A stretch of DNA of 64,000 nucleotides. Source: Pictodentalium vernedei (lineage: Eukaryota > Mollusca > Scaphopoda > Dentaliida > Dentaliidae). The stretch's first letter is position 1; every line of letters begins with the position of its first letter. The translations under genes were made by a program, and so were the position numbers. This document shows, piece by piece, positions 10,878 to 21,292 of this stretch. The notes below the pieces were generated by a model. The model did not search any database. It saw only the letters and a program-made list of their open reading frames with translations, and had not been told where the DNA came from. The stretch spans positions 142,766,344-142,830,343 of the forward strand of contig CM062296.1 of NCBI GenBank assembly GCA_031216915.1, written 5' to 3'.

Positions 10878-11040
10878 AGTTCCAATTCGGAATGAAACCA
10901 GTTATACCTTGTTTGACAGGGCTCAATGAGCCCTGCCAAACATGGTTGGATGAATTAGTTCCAATTCAGAATGAAACCAGTCATACCTTGTTTGGCAGGG
11001 CTCAATGAGCCCTGCCAAACAAGGTATGGTTGGATGAATT
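10878..11040. repeat. two tandem 79-bp hairpin units
   Basis: Each unit reads GTTCCAATTC..GAATGAAACC, then an inverted repeat CTTGTTTGRCAGGGCTCA / TGAGCCCTGCCAAAC, then GGTTGGATGAATT. Unit 2 has the longer perfect stem (ATACCTTG...CAAGGTAT). Confidence 0.8.
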
Positions 11041-11583
11041 CTGAGCAGCTTTAAGATGAGGGTACATGTACACCCAAAATACACTATTTCGAAGTCTCAA
11101 ACTCCATTTTGTAATATGTCAGATATCATTCTTAAATGACAGACATGATTCATTTGGTGTCGGACATTTTGTCTGGAAGCACAATGAAAATTATTTTCAG
11201 GCTTGTACAAACAAGACCTAGCTTGAAAACTTTTAGAGGAGTTGGCCTGACAAAGAATGTACACTAGATGTGGATGGACAGGTGGACCGAGGATAAAACA
11301 ATATTATTCGTCATGGGTGCATAAAAAAATGAATTGGGACTTTTTATGGAGAGACTGATCCTTTCAGCCATTTAACAGGTCTGTTCCAGCAGGGTTTCTT
11401 TGGGGCATTGGATTCATGGAATGGCCTTGAATTTGTCTAAAGGCCATTCAAGGCCTTGGAATTCTGGAAAATGTGTCCAGAGGCCTTTAAAGTCTTGAAT
11501 ATTCACAAAATAAAAATGCTGACAAAGCTTGTAATCATAACTGAATAGTTTTATATGCCAACATTCTGAAGGCATATTTCTAA
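11041..11583. other. intergenic DNA, nothing recognised
   Basis: No long open frame, RNA gene or known repeat terminus identified. Confidence 0.5.
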
Positions 11584-11662
11584 CTAGAGCCCTCCAGTCA
11601 TTAACCCTTCCTCCTCCCTTGCAGGGAAGTGAGAGGAGAGGGTAATGACTGGAGGTCCTAGT
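11584..11662. repeat. inverted repeat around CTCCAGTCATTAACCC
   Basis: CTAGAGCCCTCCAGTCATTA near 11585 pairs with GGGTAATGACTGGAGGTCCT near 11639, leaving a ~30-base purine/pyrimidine-biased loop. Confidence 0.65.
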
Positions 11663-11959
11663 CAGGACTAATGAAGGCAGGGCCTTGAAAATTCTAGAAT
11701 TTGGCTACTGCGGGGCGTTGAAAAATGCTGGAATATATCGAGAAACAGCCTTGAATAGCCTTGACTTTTATCAGTACTTGCCTGCAGGAAACGTGGATCC
11801 ACAACAGATTTAAATTTGATAGTATGAACTGCCAATTTGAAAAGTAGACAAACATGTAGCCATGAGGACTTGTTCTTCATCATCATATGAGAGGGTACAG
11901 ATGGCTCTAAAAGTTCTGGAATAGTCTATTGCCTTTTTGAAAAAAACATTTTTTACACA

Positions 11960-12414
11960 CACACTAAAAACTAAAGTGTTCAAATTGACACTTTCAAGGT
12001 GTTAACCCCATTCTAACTCTTAGGGTTTGATTTTAACACTCAAAGTGCAATGCTTTAAGCACTTAGACATTACAATCGTCAGACATCTGAAACTTGAATG
12101 GATGGCACTTCCCATGTGTCTAGCATTGGTGCTTCTTCCAGAATCGTCCATAATTTGATTTGCGCTTGGTGGGTACATAATTAAAAGGACACAACGCAGA
12201 TGACGCGGATCAGGCTCGAGAGTTCGAGCCTGATCCGCGTCATCTGCGTTGTTTCCTTTTAAGTGTCGCGACATTACACTTGTCAAGTGGTATTATTGTC
12301 AACACTTGTCAAGTTCTGGGATATCTACACTTGAACAAAGTGCTAGTTCAGCACTTAGTAAGTGTTAAATACAGCACTTCAAGTGTAGTTTTTAACACTT
12401 TAGTTTTTAGCGTG
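11960..12414. mobile_element. MITE with ACTAAAAACTAAAGTGTT ends
   Basis: Terminal inverted repeats of about 20 bp: CAC(A/G)CTAAAAACTAAAG followed by TGTT, at 11960 and inverted at 12414. Subterminal ACACTT/AAGTGT words are abundant on both sides. A GC-rich perfect palindrome lies at the centre. No coding capacity; no clear target duplication. Confidence 0.7.
12192..12251. repeat. perfect 28-bp-arm palindrome, GC-rich
   Basis: Arms begin CAACGCAGATGACGCGGATC and end with AGGCTCGA; the loop is 4 bases. The stem extends imperfectly with AAAAGG / CCTTTT outside. It is clearly more GC-rich than its surroundings. Confidence 0.9.
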
Positions 12415-12544
12415 CAGTTGCCTGCAGGACCAGTGTGCCACAATATCTTCCTATCATTGATATCTTTCCTATGAGGGAAACATATCACTCTGGATAGCTC
12501 CCCACACACCCACTAACAAAAAACTGGAATAAAAAGAAAAGATT

Positions 12545-13935
12545 TGAACATTTATTTATGGAATTCTTATCAAATTAACTTTGGAGAAAAACAACAACCA
12601 TTTGGAAAAATGTGAATAGGTTTTATTTACACTTTCACCCACACATGTCAAATTGTATTAGAAAACATGGGAGCGCAGTGGCTCAGTGGTAGACTGTTGG
12701 ACTTCTATGCTGGAGGTCCTGAGTTCGATCCCCGTCCGGGACGACTCTCATTGTGTTCTTGGGCAAGACACTTTATCCTGGTTGCCAACATGTGGGCACG
12801 ATCGATGACGCCGTGTACTAAGGCATACTGCACGTCGATGGTGCACATGTCTTCAACTGCTGAAACCCTGCTTGAGCGGAGCTTGAACAGAGTTAGAATG
12901 TTGAGGAGCGGACAGTTGCTCGTCGATGCTCGGTGCTTCCTCCATCCGTAAAAGTGTCGCAGTCACGATAAGTATGTGACCTTAAACACCAATAAATATA
13001 AATATATTAGAAAAATATGGAAGGAAAAAAAAGTATTCATTCAATGCTATGCAATCAAATAACAACCAACCAATCAGAAATACACAATCTTGGAAGCACT
13101 CCAGCAATATTTTGGTTTGGGGGAAGAAGTCCAGGCCTTGTAATCTTCCCACCTACCCATGTCTAAATATATAGAAAACATGGAAATTTGTTTTTTTATT
13201 CAGTGCTAAACCTTCAATAATGACTAGTTAATTAGAAATAGAAAATCTTAGAAACATTCTAGAGATTTGTTAGAGTTTTTGCTTTTTGTGGTAAGTTGAG
13301 GTGGAGGAGATCTCCCCTCACCCACTAAAAAAACATAGCAACCATATCGAAAATACAAGTTTTATATACACCATTATCCAACCATAACAAGCCCAATCAA
13401 GGGCTGCAAACGTCTTATGATTGTCAATGGGAGTTTGACAAGGTTGGAGGAGGATGTCCAGATCTGGTTACCCCCCCCCCCCCCTACACACACACCCAAG
13501 TCAAAATAATTGTACAGAAAACATTAAAAAAAATTCTTTTTCATTCAATGCCAAAATCAATAAATACCAAACAGTAACAGTTAAACAGAAATAGACAATC
13601 TTGGAATCAATCCAGCATTTTGCGGGCAAATTGTGGTGTAGGAGATGCCCAGATCTGGATATCTCCCCCCCCCCCCCCCCCCCACCCTCTTAAACTTTAG
13701 CAACCATTTGGAAAAAAGAAATAGGTTTTATATACACAACTGTCCCCAAACATAACTTGACAAGTCCAAACAATGGCTGGTAATGTCTTGTGATGTCTAT
13801 GGGAGTTTTACAGGGTTGTTGGGATGTCCAGGCCTGGTTAACTCCCACCAACAGGGAAGAATTGTTTTTTTGTTCAATACTAAACCATCAAATAACGACC
13901 ATCTAATTAGAAATAGATAATCTTGGAACCATTGA
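12545..13935 (+). repeat. degenerate tandem array with embedded SINE and poly-C tracts
   Basis: The phrases TTCATTCAATGC, AAATAACAACCA, AATTAGAAATAGA, AATCTTGGAA and GAGGAGATCTC/GGATGTCCAGATCTGG recur several times. Poly-C runs occur at 13471-13484 and 13665-13683. A SINE interrupts the array at 12669-13004. Confidence 0.6.
12669..13004 (+). mobile_element. tRNA-headed SINE, full length
   Basis: Starts GGGAGCGCAGTGGCTCAGTG (Pol III box A) and has GAGTTCGATCCC (box B), then the shared body and an AATAAATA tail. It is flanked by TATTAGAAAA-type direct repeats (12656-12665 and 13005-13014). An open frame of 94 codons across it is a by-product of the repeat, not a gene. Confidence 0.88.
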
Positions 13936-13936
13936 A

Positions 13937-14158
13937 CAGTACAGTCGCAATCCACGCGTGTCCACGTGTGTATTTACCATGTAATAAAAATCATCAGCAG
14001 CAAAGTTTTAATTAATGAAGCACCGGGTTGTACCCGGTGCTTCATTAATTAAATTTTTGATGATTATTCCTATAATTAGTGGTTGGAACCTTATATTATT
14101 GGGTCCCTGGAAATATTGCCCACCCGTGGAAAGTGACCGGTCCTTGGCAGCCATACTG
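13937..14158. mobile_element. TACAGTACAG MITE, copy 1 (centre GAAGCACCGGGT)
   Basis: Ends CAGTACAGTCGC / GCCATACTG; centre is a palindrome AATTAATGAAGCACCGGGT-TGT-ACCCGGTGCTTC. Internal ATTGCCCAC..CGTGGAAAGTGACC is conserved with copies at 43929-44405 and 48059-48304. Confidence 0.8.
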
Positions 14159-14189
14159 TAGCCATGTTGAGGACATCTTTGGACAAGTC

Positions 14190-15280
14190 TCCTGAACTAC
14201 CAATTGGAACCTTTTGATCCTTGGTGTAAAATATTCTTATATGGGTCAGATTCAGGTTTGTTCAAAAAAGTCCCTCAGTTCATTTACTGGCTCCCTATAG
14301 GAAACTGAAATTTTAACTAAGTGGAATAGGAGGAAATTTCTTTAAAAATGTTCTTCAGCTCCACCAGTCAAGATCACATGATATTTGGTATACAGCGTCC
14401 CAATGGTGGCAGATTGAAGTTTGTTCACAGCAAGTCACTGGAGTCATATTTGGACTCCCTGATAGTATTTTAACTTGTATGTAATATGAGGAATATTCTT
14501 TAAAGATCTCCTTCTTCAGACCCCTCAGTCAGAATCTTGATATTCAGCATCCTGATGTGGAGGGTTTGTTCAAATCAAGTCCCTGGTTCCTATTTGGGCT
14601 GTTGGAACCCAAATTTTAACTTGGTGCAATATGTAGAATATTCATAAAAAAATGTTCTTTAGATCCTCCAGTCACATTCTTTTGATATTTGGCATACCGC
14701 ATCATTAAGGGCTTAAATTCAAACTAGCCCAAATCAAGTCGCCAGAGTTATATTTAGGGTTCTTATTGAAGCCCAAATCTTGACTTAACCCTTTACCTAA
14801 CATACCGACCAAAAACGGAAGGAAATTGACCAAAATAAACCTGCCCTAGCCTAAAATATCTTTCAAATGTCTCGATAAAACCAAACAGTCAGTTCTACTG
14901 ATATCCATGTGTATATGGTTTTATGAAAAAATTGTGAGAATTTTTTTTTTTAAAATGTGAAATTTAATTTATTCTTTTTAAAAAGCTATGTTAGGTAAAG
15001 GGTTAAAGCAACATGCTGAAAATTCTTGAAAAAATAGGCAGATTAAGACTTGCTCACATCATCTCTTGCGGTCCATACTTGGGCTGCTTATGCAAGCCTG
15101 AATTTTAACTTTGCAGTTTGAGGAATATTCTTTAAAAAGTTTCTCATTCATATGCACCAGTCCGAATCTTATCATATTTGTGGAATTCAGATTCGTTAGA
15201 TGGGGTGGGGGAAGGGGGTGCAGATTCAAGATAGTTTAAATCAAGTGCATGGGTTCCTGTTTGGGCTCTGTTGTGTTAAT
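14190..15280 (+). repeat. ~155-165 bp tandem array (GATATTTGGTATACAGC family)
   Basis: About six diverged units, each with CACCAGTCAGAATCTT, GATATTTGGTATACAGC(A/G)TCC, CAGATTCAAGTTTGTTCAA, AAGTCCCTGGG, TTTGGGCTCCCTATTGG, and CAATATGAGGAATATTCTTT. The same unit recurs near 27.9-31.0 kb, 38.2-38.8 kb and, inverted, 41.9-42.95 kb. A TTAA MITE (14785-15006) interrupts it. Confidence 0.75.
14785..15006. mobile_element. TTAA-target MITE, copy B (divergent core)
   Basis: TTAA plus CCCTTTACCTAACAT at the left and ATGTTAGGTAAAGGG plus TTAA at the right. The interior differs from copy A and has only a weak palindrome (ATAAAACCA...TGGTTTTAT), so it is a separate subfamily sharing the ends. Confidence 0.75.
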
Positions 15281-15316
15281 TAGCCTTAGATGCTGGATAT
15301 AAACTTAAATCAACCT

Positions 15317-15565
15317 TTAACCCTTTACTTTATGAAAAGCAGACGACACTTCCAAAAAAAATTCTTGAATAACTAATTTTTTTCATTTTTTATCTCAAAA
15401 ACATAGGTTATGACCCCTCATTGGAACGAGCTCAATGAGCTCGTTCCAACGAGGGGTCATAACCTATGTTTTTGAGACAAAAAATGAAAAAATTATGAAA
15501 ATTAATTGGCGATTTTTGAGAATAGTGCTGACCGGTTTTGGCCGTTACATTGAGTGAAGGGTTAA
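15317..15565. mobile_element. TTAA-target MITE, copy C
   Basis: TTAA-flanked, CCCTTTACTTTATG left end and ACATTGAGTGAAGGG right end. The long central palindrome is the same as in copies A and E (CATAGGTTATGACCCCTCAT and complement, centre GAGCTCAATGAGCTC). Confidence 0.85.
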
Positions 15566-15846
15566 GCAACTTTTTCAGGTGAGTGATTAAAGCCCCAAGT
15601 TGTCTTTAAAATATATGGACAATTAAAATATATGGGACAGGATGGAATCCATTCCTGTATGCCCCTTCCACTATATGGCGAGGATAAAACACCTCCCAGT
15701 TATTCGTAGATTTATTTTCGTTATGGGACCAAGGTTGCATTGAGTAATGCGTATGTCAATTTGTTTGGCCCCGTGTCAGATTATAATTATACTTTTACTA
15801 AAAAAAATACTGGAATGTGTACGTCCCGTCGCACATACGTCTCTCT

Positions 15847-16290
15847 ATGTCAGCATGGAAATAACACTTTGGCCGCCCGCCGATTTGTCACGGTTCTCGT
15901 GTGAGAAGGCCTTGATTAGCTCTGCTGTGCAAAATGCCTCTTTAGACCTACGCCTCTTCTTTCCTCCCAACACTCGGAGACAAACTGCTTGATGACATCC
16001 CGTACCCCATTCTTCACAATCTCTACGACAAGCATACTAACACTCTCCTTTGTGTCGCCAAAAATAACCCCACATGTCCTTCATTCTCCTACCCCTCTTC
16101 CTATCATCCTTTCGGTGAATCTTATGCTGTTAGGCTTGTATTTTGGACATTCTAATAGAAAGTGTTTCAGGGTTTCCACTACACTTAAATTACACATTTG
16201 GCACTCATTGCCTATCCCAGTTTTTACTCTAAGCTCCAGCGACCGCATCATTAACAACACTGACCTCCAAAGGTACCTCTTCACGAATGT
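15847..16290 (-). repeat. tandem duplicate of LINE C-terminal region, unit 1
   Basis: Starts ATGTCAGCATGGAAATAACA and is repeated 444 bp later with moderate divergence. This unit keeps the cysteine motif CQMC...C. Confidence 0.8.
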
Positions 16291-16730
16291 ATGTCAGCCT
16301 GGAAATAAAAACACTTTGACCGGGAGCTGATTTGTCGCGGTTCTCGCGTGAGAAGGCCTTGATTAGTTCTGTGCTCCAAAATGCTCTTTATCCCTACATC
16401 TCTTCTCTCCTCCCAGTACCTGGAGATGAATTTGACGAACTGCTTGATGACATCCCGTACCCCATTCTTCCCAATCTCTAAGATAAGCACACTAACTTTT
16501 TCCTTTGTGTCACCAAATAACCACATGGTCTTCATTCTCCTACCCATCTTCCCATCATACTCCCGGTGAATCTTATTCTGTTGGGCTTGTATTTTGGACA
16601 TTCTAATAGAAAGTGTTCCAGGGTTTCCACTACACCTAAATTACACATTTGTATTGCCTATCTCAGTTTTTTTTCCTAAGCTCCAGCGACCTCGTCTTGA
16701 ACAACAATGACCCCCAAAGGTGCTTATTTT
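16291..16730 (-). repeat. tandem duplicate of LINE C-terminal region, unit 2
   Basis: Starts ATGTCAGCCTGGAAATAAAA. It lacks the CQMC pair because of a short deletion after TACACATTTG. It ends just before two adjacent poly-C tracts (16736-16749, 16751-16764). Confidence 0.8.
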
Positions 16731-17852
16731 CTTTGCCCCCCCCCCCCCCACCCCCCCCCCCCCCTCCTCACTCGCCAATTCAGGTTACAATCCGCCATGA
16801 CTCTTTCTTTGGCGATTCTTTTACCATTGGTTGTGCTCACTTCGAAGACCGAGTTCTCCATTCACCGGTAATCGTTTTCTCTCTATTAATTCCCTCACTT
16901 TGTCAATCCACCTCGTCTTTATGTTTGAATTCCAAATATTCTGGAACATTAATTTATACCATCGGCTGTAGGGGAGATTTACCAAATAAGAAAGCAGAGT
17001 TCCATTAAGTCTATCCTGTACTAAATCATCATCCACCAGTGCTCACCCATCAGTGCTGCGGCATTACTCGACCCCGTTATCCATCGGCCTGCATCGTTCT
17101 GTAGGGTTTCCAAACTAATTAAAGCCATTTGGTTCAGAGATATCACATCCATACCATATGTTATACTTGGTACACCCATCTTTTCCCAAATTGTTTTCCC
17201 CACAAAAACTTTACTGAAGCTGTTTCAGTTGGTTAAGGATTCGCTTCCCCTTCACGTTAGTTTATTCGATTAGGTTCGGCAGATGCCTCTTCCCGCAATG
17301 TTTATATTTACACCTAAATATTCGTAGTCACATGTCTCTCCCACACTAGGGAGTTTGCTGCTACCTTCCGGAATATAGAACTCTCCCACTGTCCACTTTG
17401 AAGTAGCTTCCACTTTACGTCCAATGGGTATAACTTGTCCTCTGCTTTCATTTAGTTCGAGTCTCCATTTGTTCCCATATCTCCCAATAATTGCTAGCAT
17501 TTTCTATCGCCACCCCAGATCCTTCGCCGACACTAGTAACTAGTACCATATCATCTGCGAAAAAATAGCCCTGGGAACTTCAGGTCCCCAACTGCTAACC
17601 CCTCGTCGCAATGCAAGAGTCCATCTCCCAAATCTTTGATGTGTTATGTAAAATGAAAGGGCGAAAGGATACACCCCTGCTTTAGGCCTATCTCCATAGG
17701 TACACATTTTGTTCTTATGTTACCCAGGTTAAGTTCACTTTGTACATCTTTATATAATGCTTTCAGAATTCCCACAAACACACCCTCCAGGCCCAAGGCC
17801 CCAAGCTTTCATCACACACCCCCCTCCATAATTTATCGTATGCCCTTTACAC

Positions 17853-19111
17853 ATGGATACTGTTCTTGGGCGTGACAACAGAAGCGTCACGACAGAAAGA
17901 TCACAGTTAGGAGGCGAAAACAAAAGGCAGGGTAGCCGTACAACAGCTAGGAATGCAGGAGAGAAAGATGAGACGGTAATTGTAAACCTAGGAAAAAGAC
18001 TTACGAGATATGTTGGCAGATTTGAGACGCCAAGAAATCTTGATAGTTGGAGTGACGACATGACATTCGTCACATCAAGAGCGGAAAAAGTCATGGGGCG
18101 CATCGGAGGAGATGTGTCGACATCCCAGGACGAGATTACCAATAGGGAACAGCCGTCAGACCTAACAAAGTACAGTCAAAACCCCAAAATACGGCCGGGT
18201 CGTTTTATTGGAAAAACAGCCTGGACGGAGTACAGGCACATTTTGAGTATTGTGCAAAGACTAACGGGTGGACGCCGTCGGAAAAATCTTACTATCTAGC
18301 TGCAATGTTATCTGGTGACGCTCAGCAGGTCTTGAGCGAATTTGGCAGTGATGACGACGTCACCTATCAAGAACTGACTGAACGGCTCGACCATCGATAC
18401 GGACCTGGGGGTCAGGCAGGATCATATCTTACAGAGCTGAGGAATAGATGCCGGCGTCACAATGAAACTCTGCAGGAACTAGGCAGTTCAGTGCGACGCC
18501 TGACTTCACTGGCGCATCCTGAATTGTTAGGTACTGTAAAAGACAGGTTAGCAAAAGGACATTTTATTGATGCTGTGACGGATACAGATTTACGAATGAG
18601 AATTTTTCGGGCCAAGCCAAAAACACTTGATCAAGCCATCATGGTCGCAATTGAATTAGAAGCTTTTAGTAAAGCAGAGCATTCTAAGAACAGAGAATTT
18701 ATCAAAACTATCGGCATACAAAACGATGAAGAGAATGAGACAAAAAGTGAGTTAGATAGAATTGAAAGTAAGATGCTAGACATGCAGGAACGGATAGAAC
18801 AAAATACACATGGCATTGAAAAGGGACTGATAACTATTAAGGAACAGATGGCTGAACTAAAGCAAAGCATGCTGATGCTATCTAATAGTAAGGTCACTAA
18901 AATGGGGACAAGACAGGCTGTGACGCCGGAATCGGCGCGTAGGTCGCGCTACAGGGGTGGATGTTTTAATTGTGGTGACGAGACTCATTTTAAACGGGAG
19001 TGCCCATTCTTACAAGACGGGAAATCGGGAAACGGAAGACGGTCGATTCCAAGGGGCCAGAGTCGATCGGAACACTTGGTCCCAGACAAACAGGAGGTGA
19101 GGCAGATGTAG
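17853..19111 (+). pseudogene. gag: gypsy gag (frameshifted)
   Basis: Two overlapping frames form one gag: 17853-18299 and 18305-19111. The break is a one-base frameshift near 18230-18300, where the protein continues in another frame with HFEYCAKTNGWTPSEKSYYL before LAAMLSGDAQQVL. The second part holds a capsid-like region, a coiled-coil stretch rich in E/K (residues ~130-190), and a CCHC zinc knuckle CFNCGDETHFKREC near 18960-19005, which binds RNA in this family. It ends with TAG at 19109-19111, before the protease frame. The start ATG is the first in the frame, but without the 5' LTR the true leader is unknown. Confidence 0.85.
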
Positions 19112-19158
19112 ACAACAACAATGAATGAAAATCAGAAAAAAATATAACTAATAACAGC

Positions 19159-19899
19159 ATGTTTGTGACGGCAAAAATTGGTGAACTTTCAGTACAGTTG
19201 TTGGATAGTGGGGCGTCATTTACAGTCCTGTCTGAGAAAACATATTCACGGGCATCAACATCGATTAATACACCACTAACACCTGGTAAAATTGACATTG
19301 AGGCGGCGAACGGACAGAATATTGCTGTGCTAGGACAATGCAGAATCCATCTGAAGGTGGAGAAGCGAGTGGTTGAGTGGACAGTTTTAGTTGCCAGTAT
19401 TACTGGCGACGGAGTGCTCGGCAGTGACTTCCTAAGGGCAAATAAATGTCATATTGATATGGAGCATTTACAACTGAGGCTGGCAGATGAAACAGTCCAA
19501 TGTAGCGGACTGAATTCAAAGCTCGTGTGTTGCAGAGTTTCTGTAAAGAATACTGTTTCGATACCGCCGGGGCATGAGATGATAATCTAGGGAACTGTCC
19601 AAAAACGCAAGGGAATGACACAATACGGTGTCGTGGAATCAAGTAACCATCAGAAACTTTTAGAGAAGGGACTATTATTGGGAAAGGCACTTGTGGACAC
19701 GCACACAAGCACAATACCACTAAGAATTTTAAATTCTAGAAATGACAGCGTTCTGATACACAGTGGTACTACTGTAGGGGTAGTTAATCCAATCAGTAGC
19801 ATTGAAAGCAATGGGTTGATCACAGAAAATGCTACGTGTGGTAGAAAAGAAGGAGACAAAGCCACAGAACTTGGTTCACACATGTTAGATCTTTTTTGA
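19159..19899 (+). pseudogene. pol: gypsy aspartic protease region of pol
   Basis: LLDSGASFTVLS near 19198-19233 is the retropepsin active-site motif (D-S-G-A), and GVLGSDFL near 19410-19435 corresponds to the family's second conserved stretch. An in-frame TAG at 19588-19590 cuts it from the following 95 codons, which are in the same frame and continue to 19899. In an intact element the protease matures Gag and Pol. Confidence 0.85.
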
Positions 19900-21292
19900 A
19901 AGGAGTATTAAAGACCTGTCTGTCAAAGATAGAGACAAAGTACGAAAATTTCTGTTCTTGAACTCAGATCTGTTTGCAAAAAACGGTGACGACTTAGGGA
20001 AGACAGACTGGGTGTCAAACATTCTATAACAACAACAGATGAAATACCAATAAGACAGCCACCTTGGCGACTACCACTGTTCAAAAGAGATGAAGCAAAG
20101 AAGTTAATCAGCGAGATGTTGAATAGAGGCATTATAGAACCCAGTTGTAGTCCCTCGGCTAGCCCCATCGTTTTAGTTCGTCGTAAGGATGGGGAAACAC
20201 GATTCTGTTGTGACTACAGGAAATTGAACCAGAAGACCATAAAAGTTGCTTACCCAATCCCTATCATCTCAGAATCATTAGATTGTCTGGGTAATACTAA
20301 ATTGTTCAGCACACTGGATTTACTTGCTGGTTACCACCGGGTTCTATTGACCGAAGACGCTAAAGCCAAATCAGCATTTACCACACATATGGGTCTCTTC
20401 CAGTGGAAGGTCATGCCCTTTGGGATGGCTACAAGTCCTCAACCTTCGAGAGGCTAATGGGGAGAGTTTTAGCTGGGTTGCAAGGTGATATGTGTCTGGT
20501 CTATCTGGATGACATCATCGTGTTCGGCGCAACATTCGAAGAACACCTGAGTCGACTGCAGTTGGTCTTTGATCGTCTTCGTTCAGCTGGCTTAAAATTG
20601 AAACCGGAAAAATGTGACCTATTCCAGAGAGAAGTGCTTTATTTGGGGCATAGGGTTACCGGAGATGGAGTGAGAACAAACCCAGAAAAAGTGAGCACCA
20701 TAGTTGACTGGCCAATACCAAAGAATGCAACCGAATTAAGAAGTTTCTTAGGCCTAGCGTCATATTACAGACGATACGTGAAGTCTTTCGCAGACATAGC
20801 CAGGCCGCTACACAAACTAATAGAGAAGAACAAAGAATTTCTTTGGACATCTGATTGTGACACTGCGTTCTCAACATTAAAGGAAAAGCTTGTTACTGCA
20901 CCAATTTTAGGTTATCCATGCTTGGAAGGCAGATTCATACTAGACGCAGATGCCAGTGACTCTGGCATTGGAGCGGTGATCTCACAGAAACCAGGAGATC
21001 GGGAAAACGTCATTGCATATGCAAGTCGATCCCTATCAAAGACGGAACGCAATTACTGTACCATTCGCAAGGAGCTACTAGCCCTTGTATATTTTGTCAA
21101 ATATTTCCGGCTTTATCTGCTAGGAAGAGAGTTCACCATAAGAACGGACCACGGATCATTGCAATGGTTGCTCAGATTCAAGCACCCTGAGAGGTAAGTA
21201 GCCAGGTGGCTCGAAATCCTTAGTATCTATAACTTCAAAATTGAGCATCGCCCGGGGCGCCTTCAAAATAACGCAGATGCACTTTCCCAGGC
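19900..21292 (+). pseudogene. pol: gypsy reverse transcriptase and RNase H
   Basis: The fingers and palm are clear: FCCDYRKLNQKTIKVAYPIP, FSTLDLLAGYH, FQWKVMPFGMA, and the catalytic VYLDDIIVFG near 20500-20525. RNase H follows with FILDADASDSGIGAV, KELLALVYFVKYF and RTDHGSLQWLL. Breaks are a frameshift near 20010-20030, one near 20440 just after PFGMATS, a TAA at 21195-21197 inside RNase H, and another frameshift near 21288. The YLDD motif itself is intact. All conserved motifs are present in the order expected for Ty3/gypsy. Confidence 0.92.

Larger units (their letters stand above)
15847..17850 (-). pseudogene. LINE reverse transcriptase fragment
   Basis: Read on the minus strand from 17850 down, the pieces are RAYDKLWRGV, a segment near VQSELNLGNIRTKCVP, LKQGCILSPF, then FADDMVLV (the catalytic aspartate pair, near 17545-17565). 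After these come NKWRLELNESRGQVIPIG, YEYLGVNI, and finally the cysteine motif ECQMCNLSVVETLKHFLLEC near 16160-16230. This is the order of a non-LTR retrotransposon RT followed by its C-terminal zinc-binding region. Frameshifts and stops separate most pieces, and the 5' half stops at the gypsy junction. The C-terminal region is duplicated in tandem (next entries). The clade is not determined. Confidence 0.75.

Noticed and set aside
12667-12951. Open frames across SINEs (also at 8859, 33396, 36977, 42999, 49397, 63752)
   Set aside because: They recur wherever the SINE occurs and follow its sequence; they are translations of the repeat, not genes.
16649-17008. 119-codon proline-rich frame
   Set aside because: Driven by two adjacent poly-C tracts and antisense to the LINE fragment.
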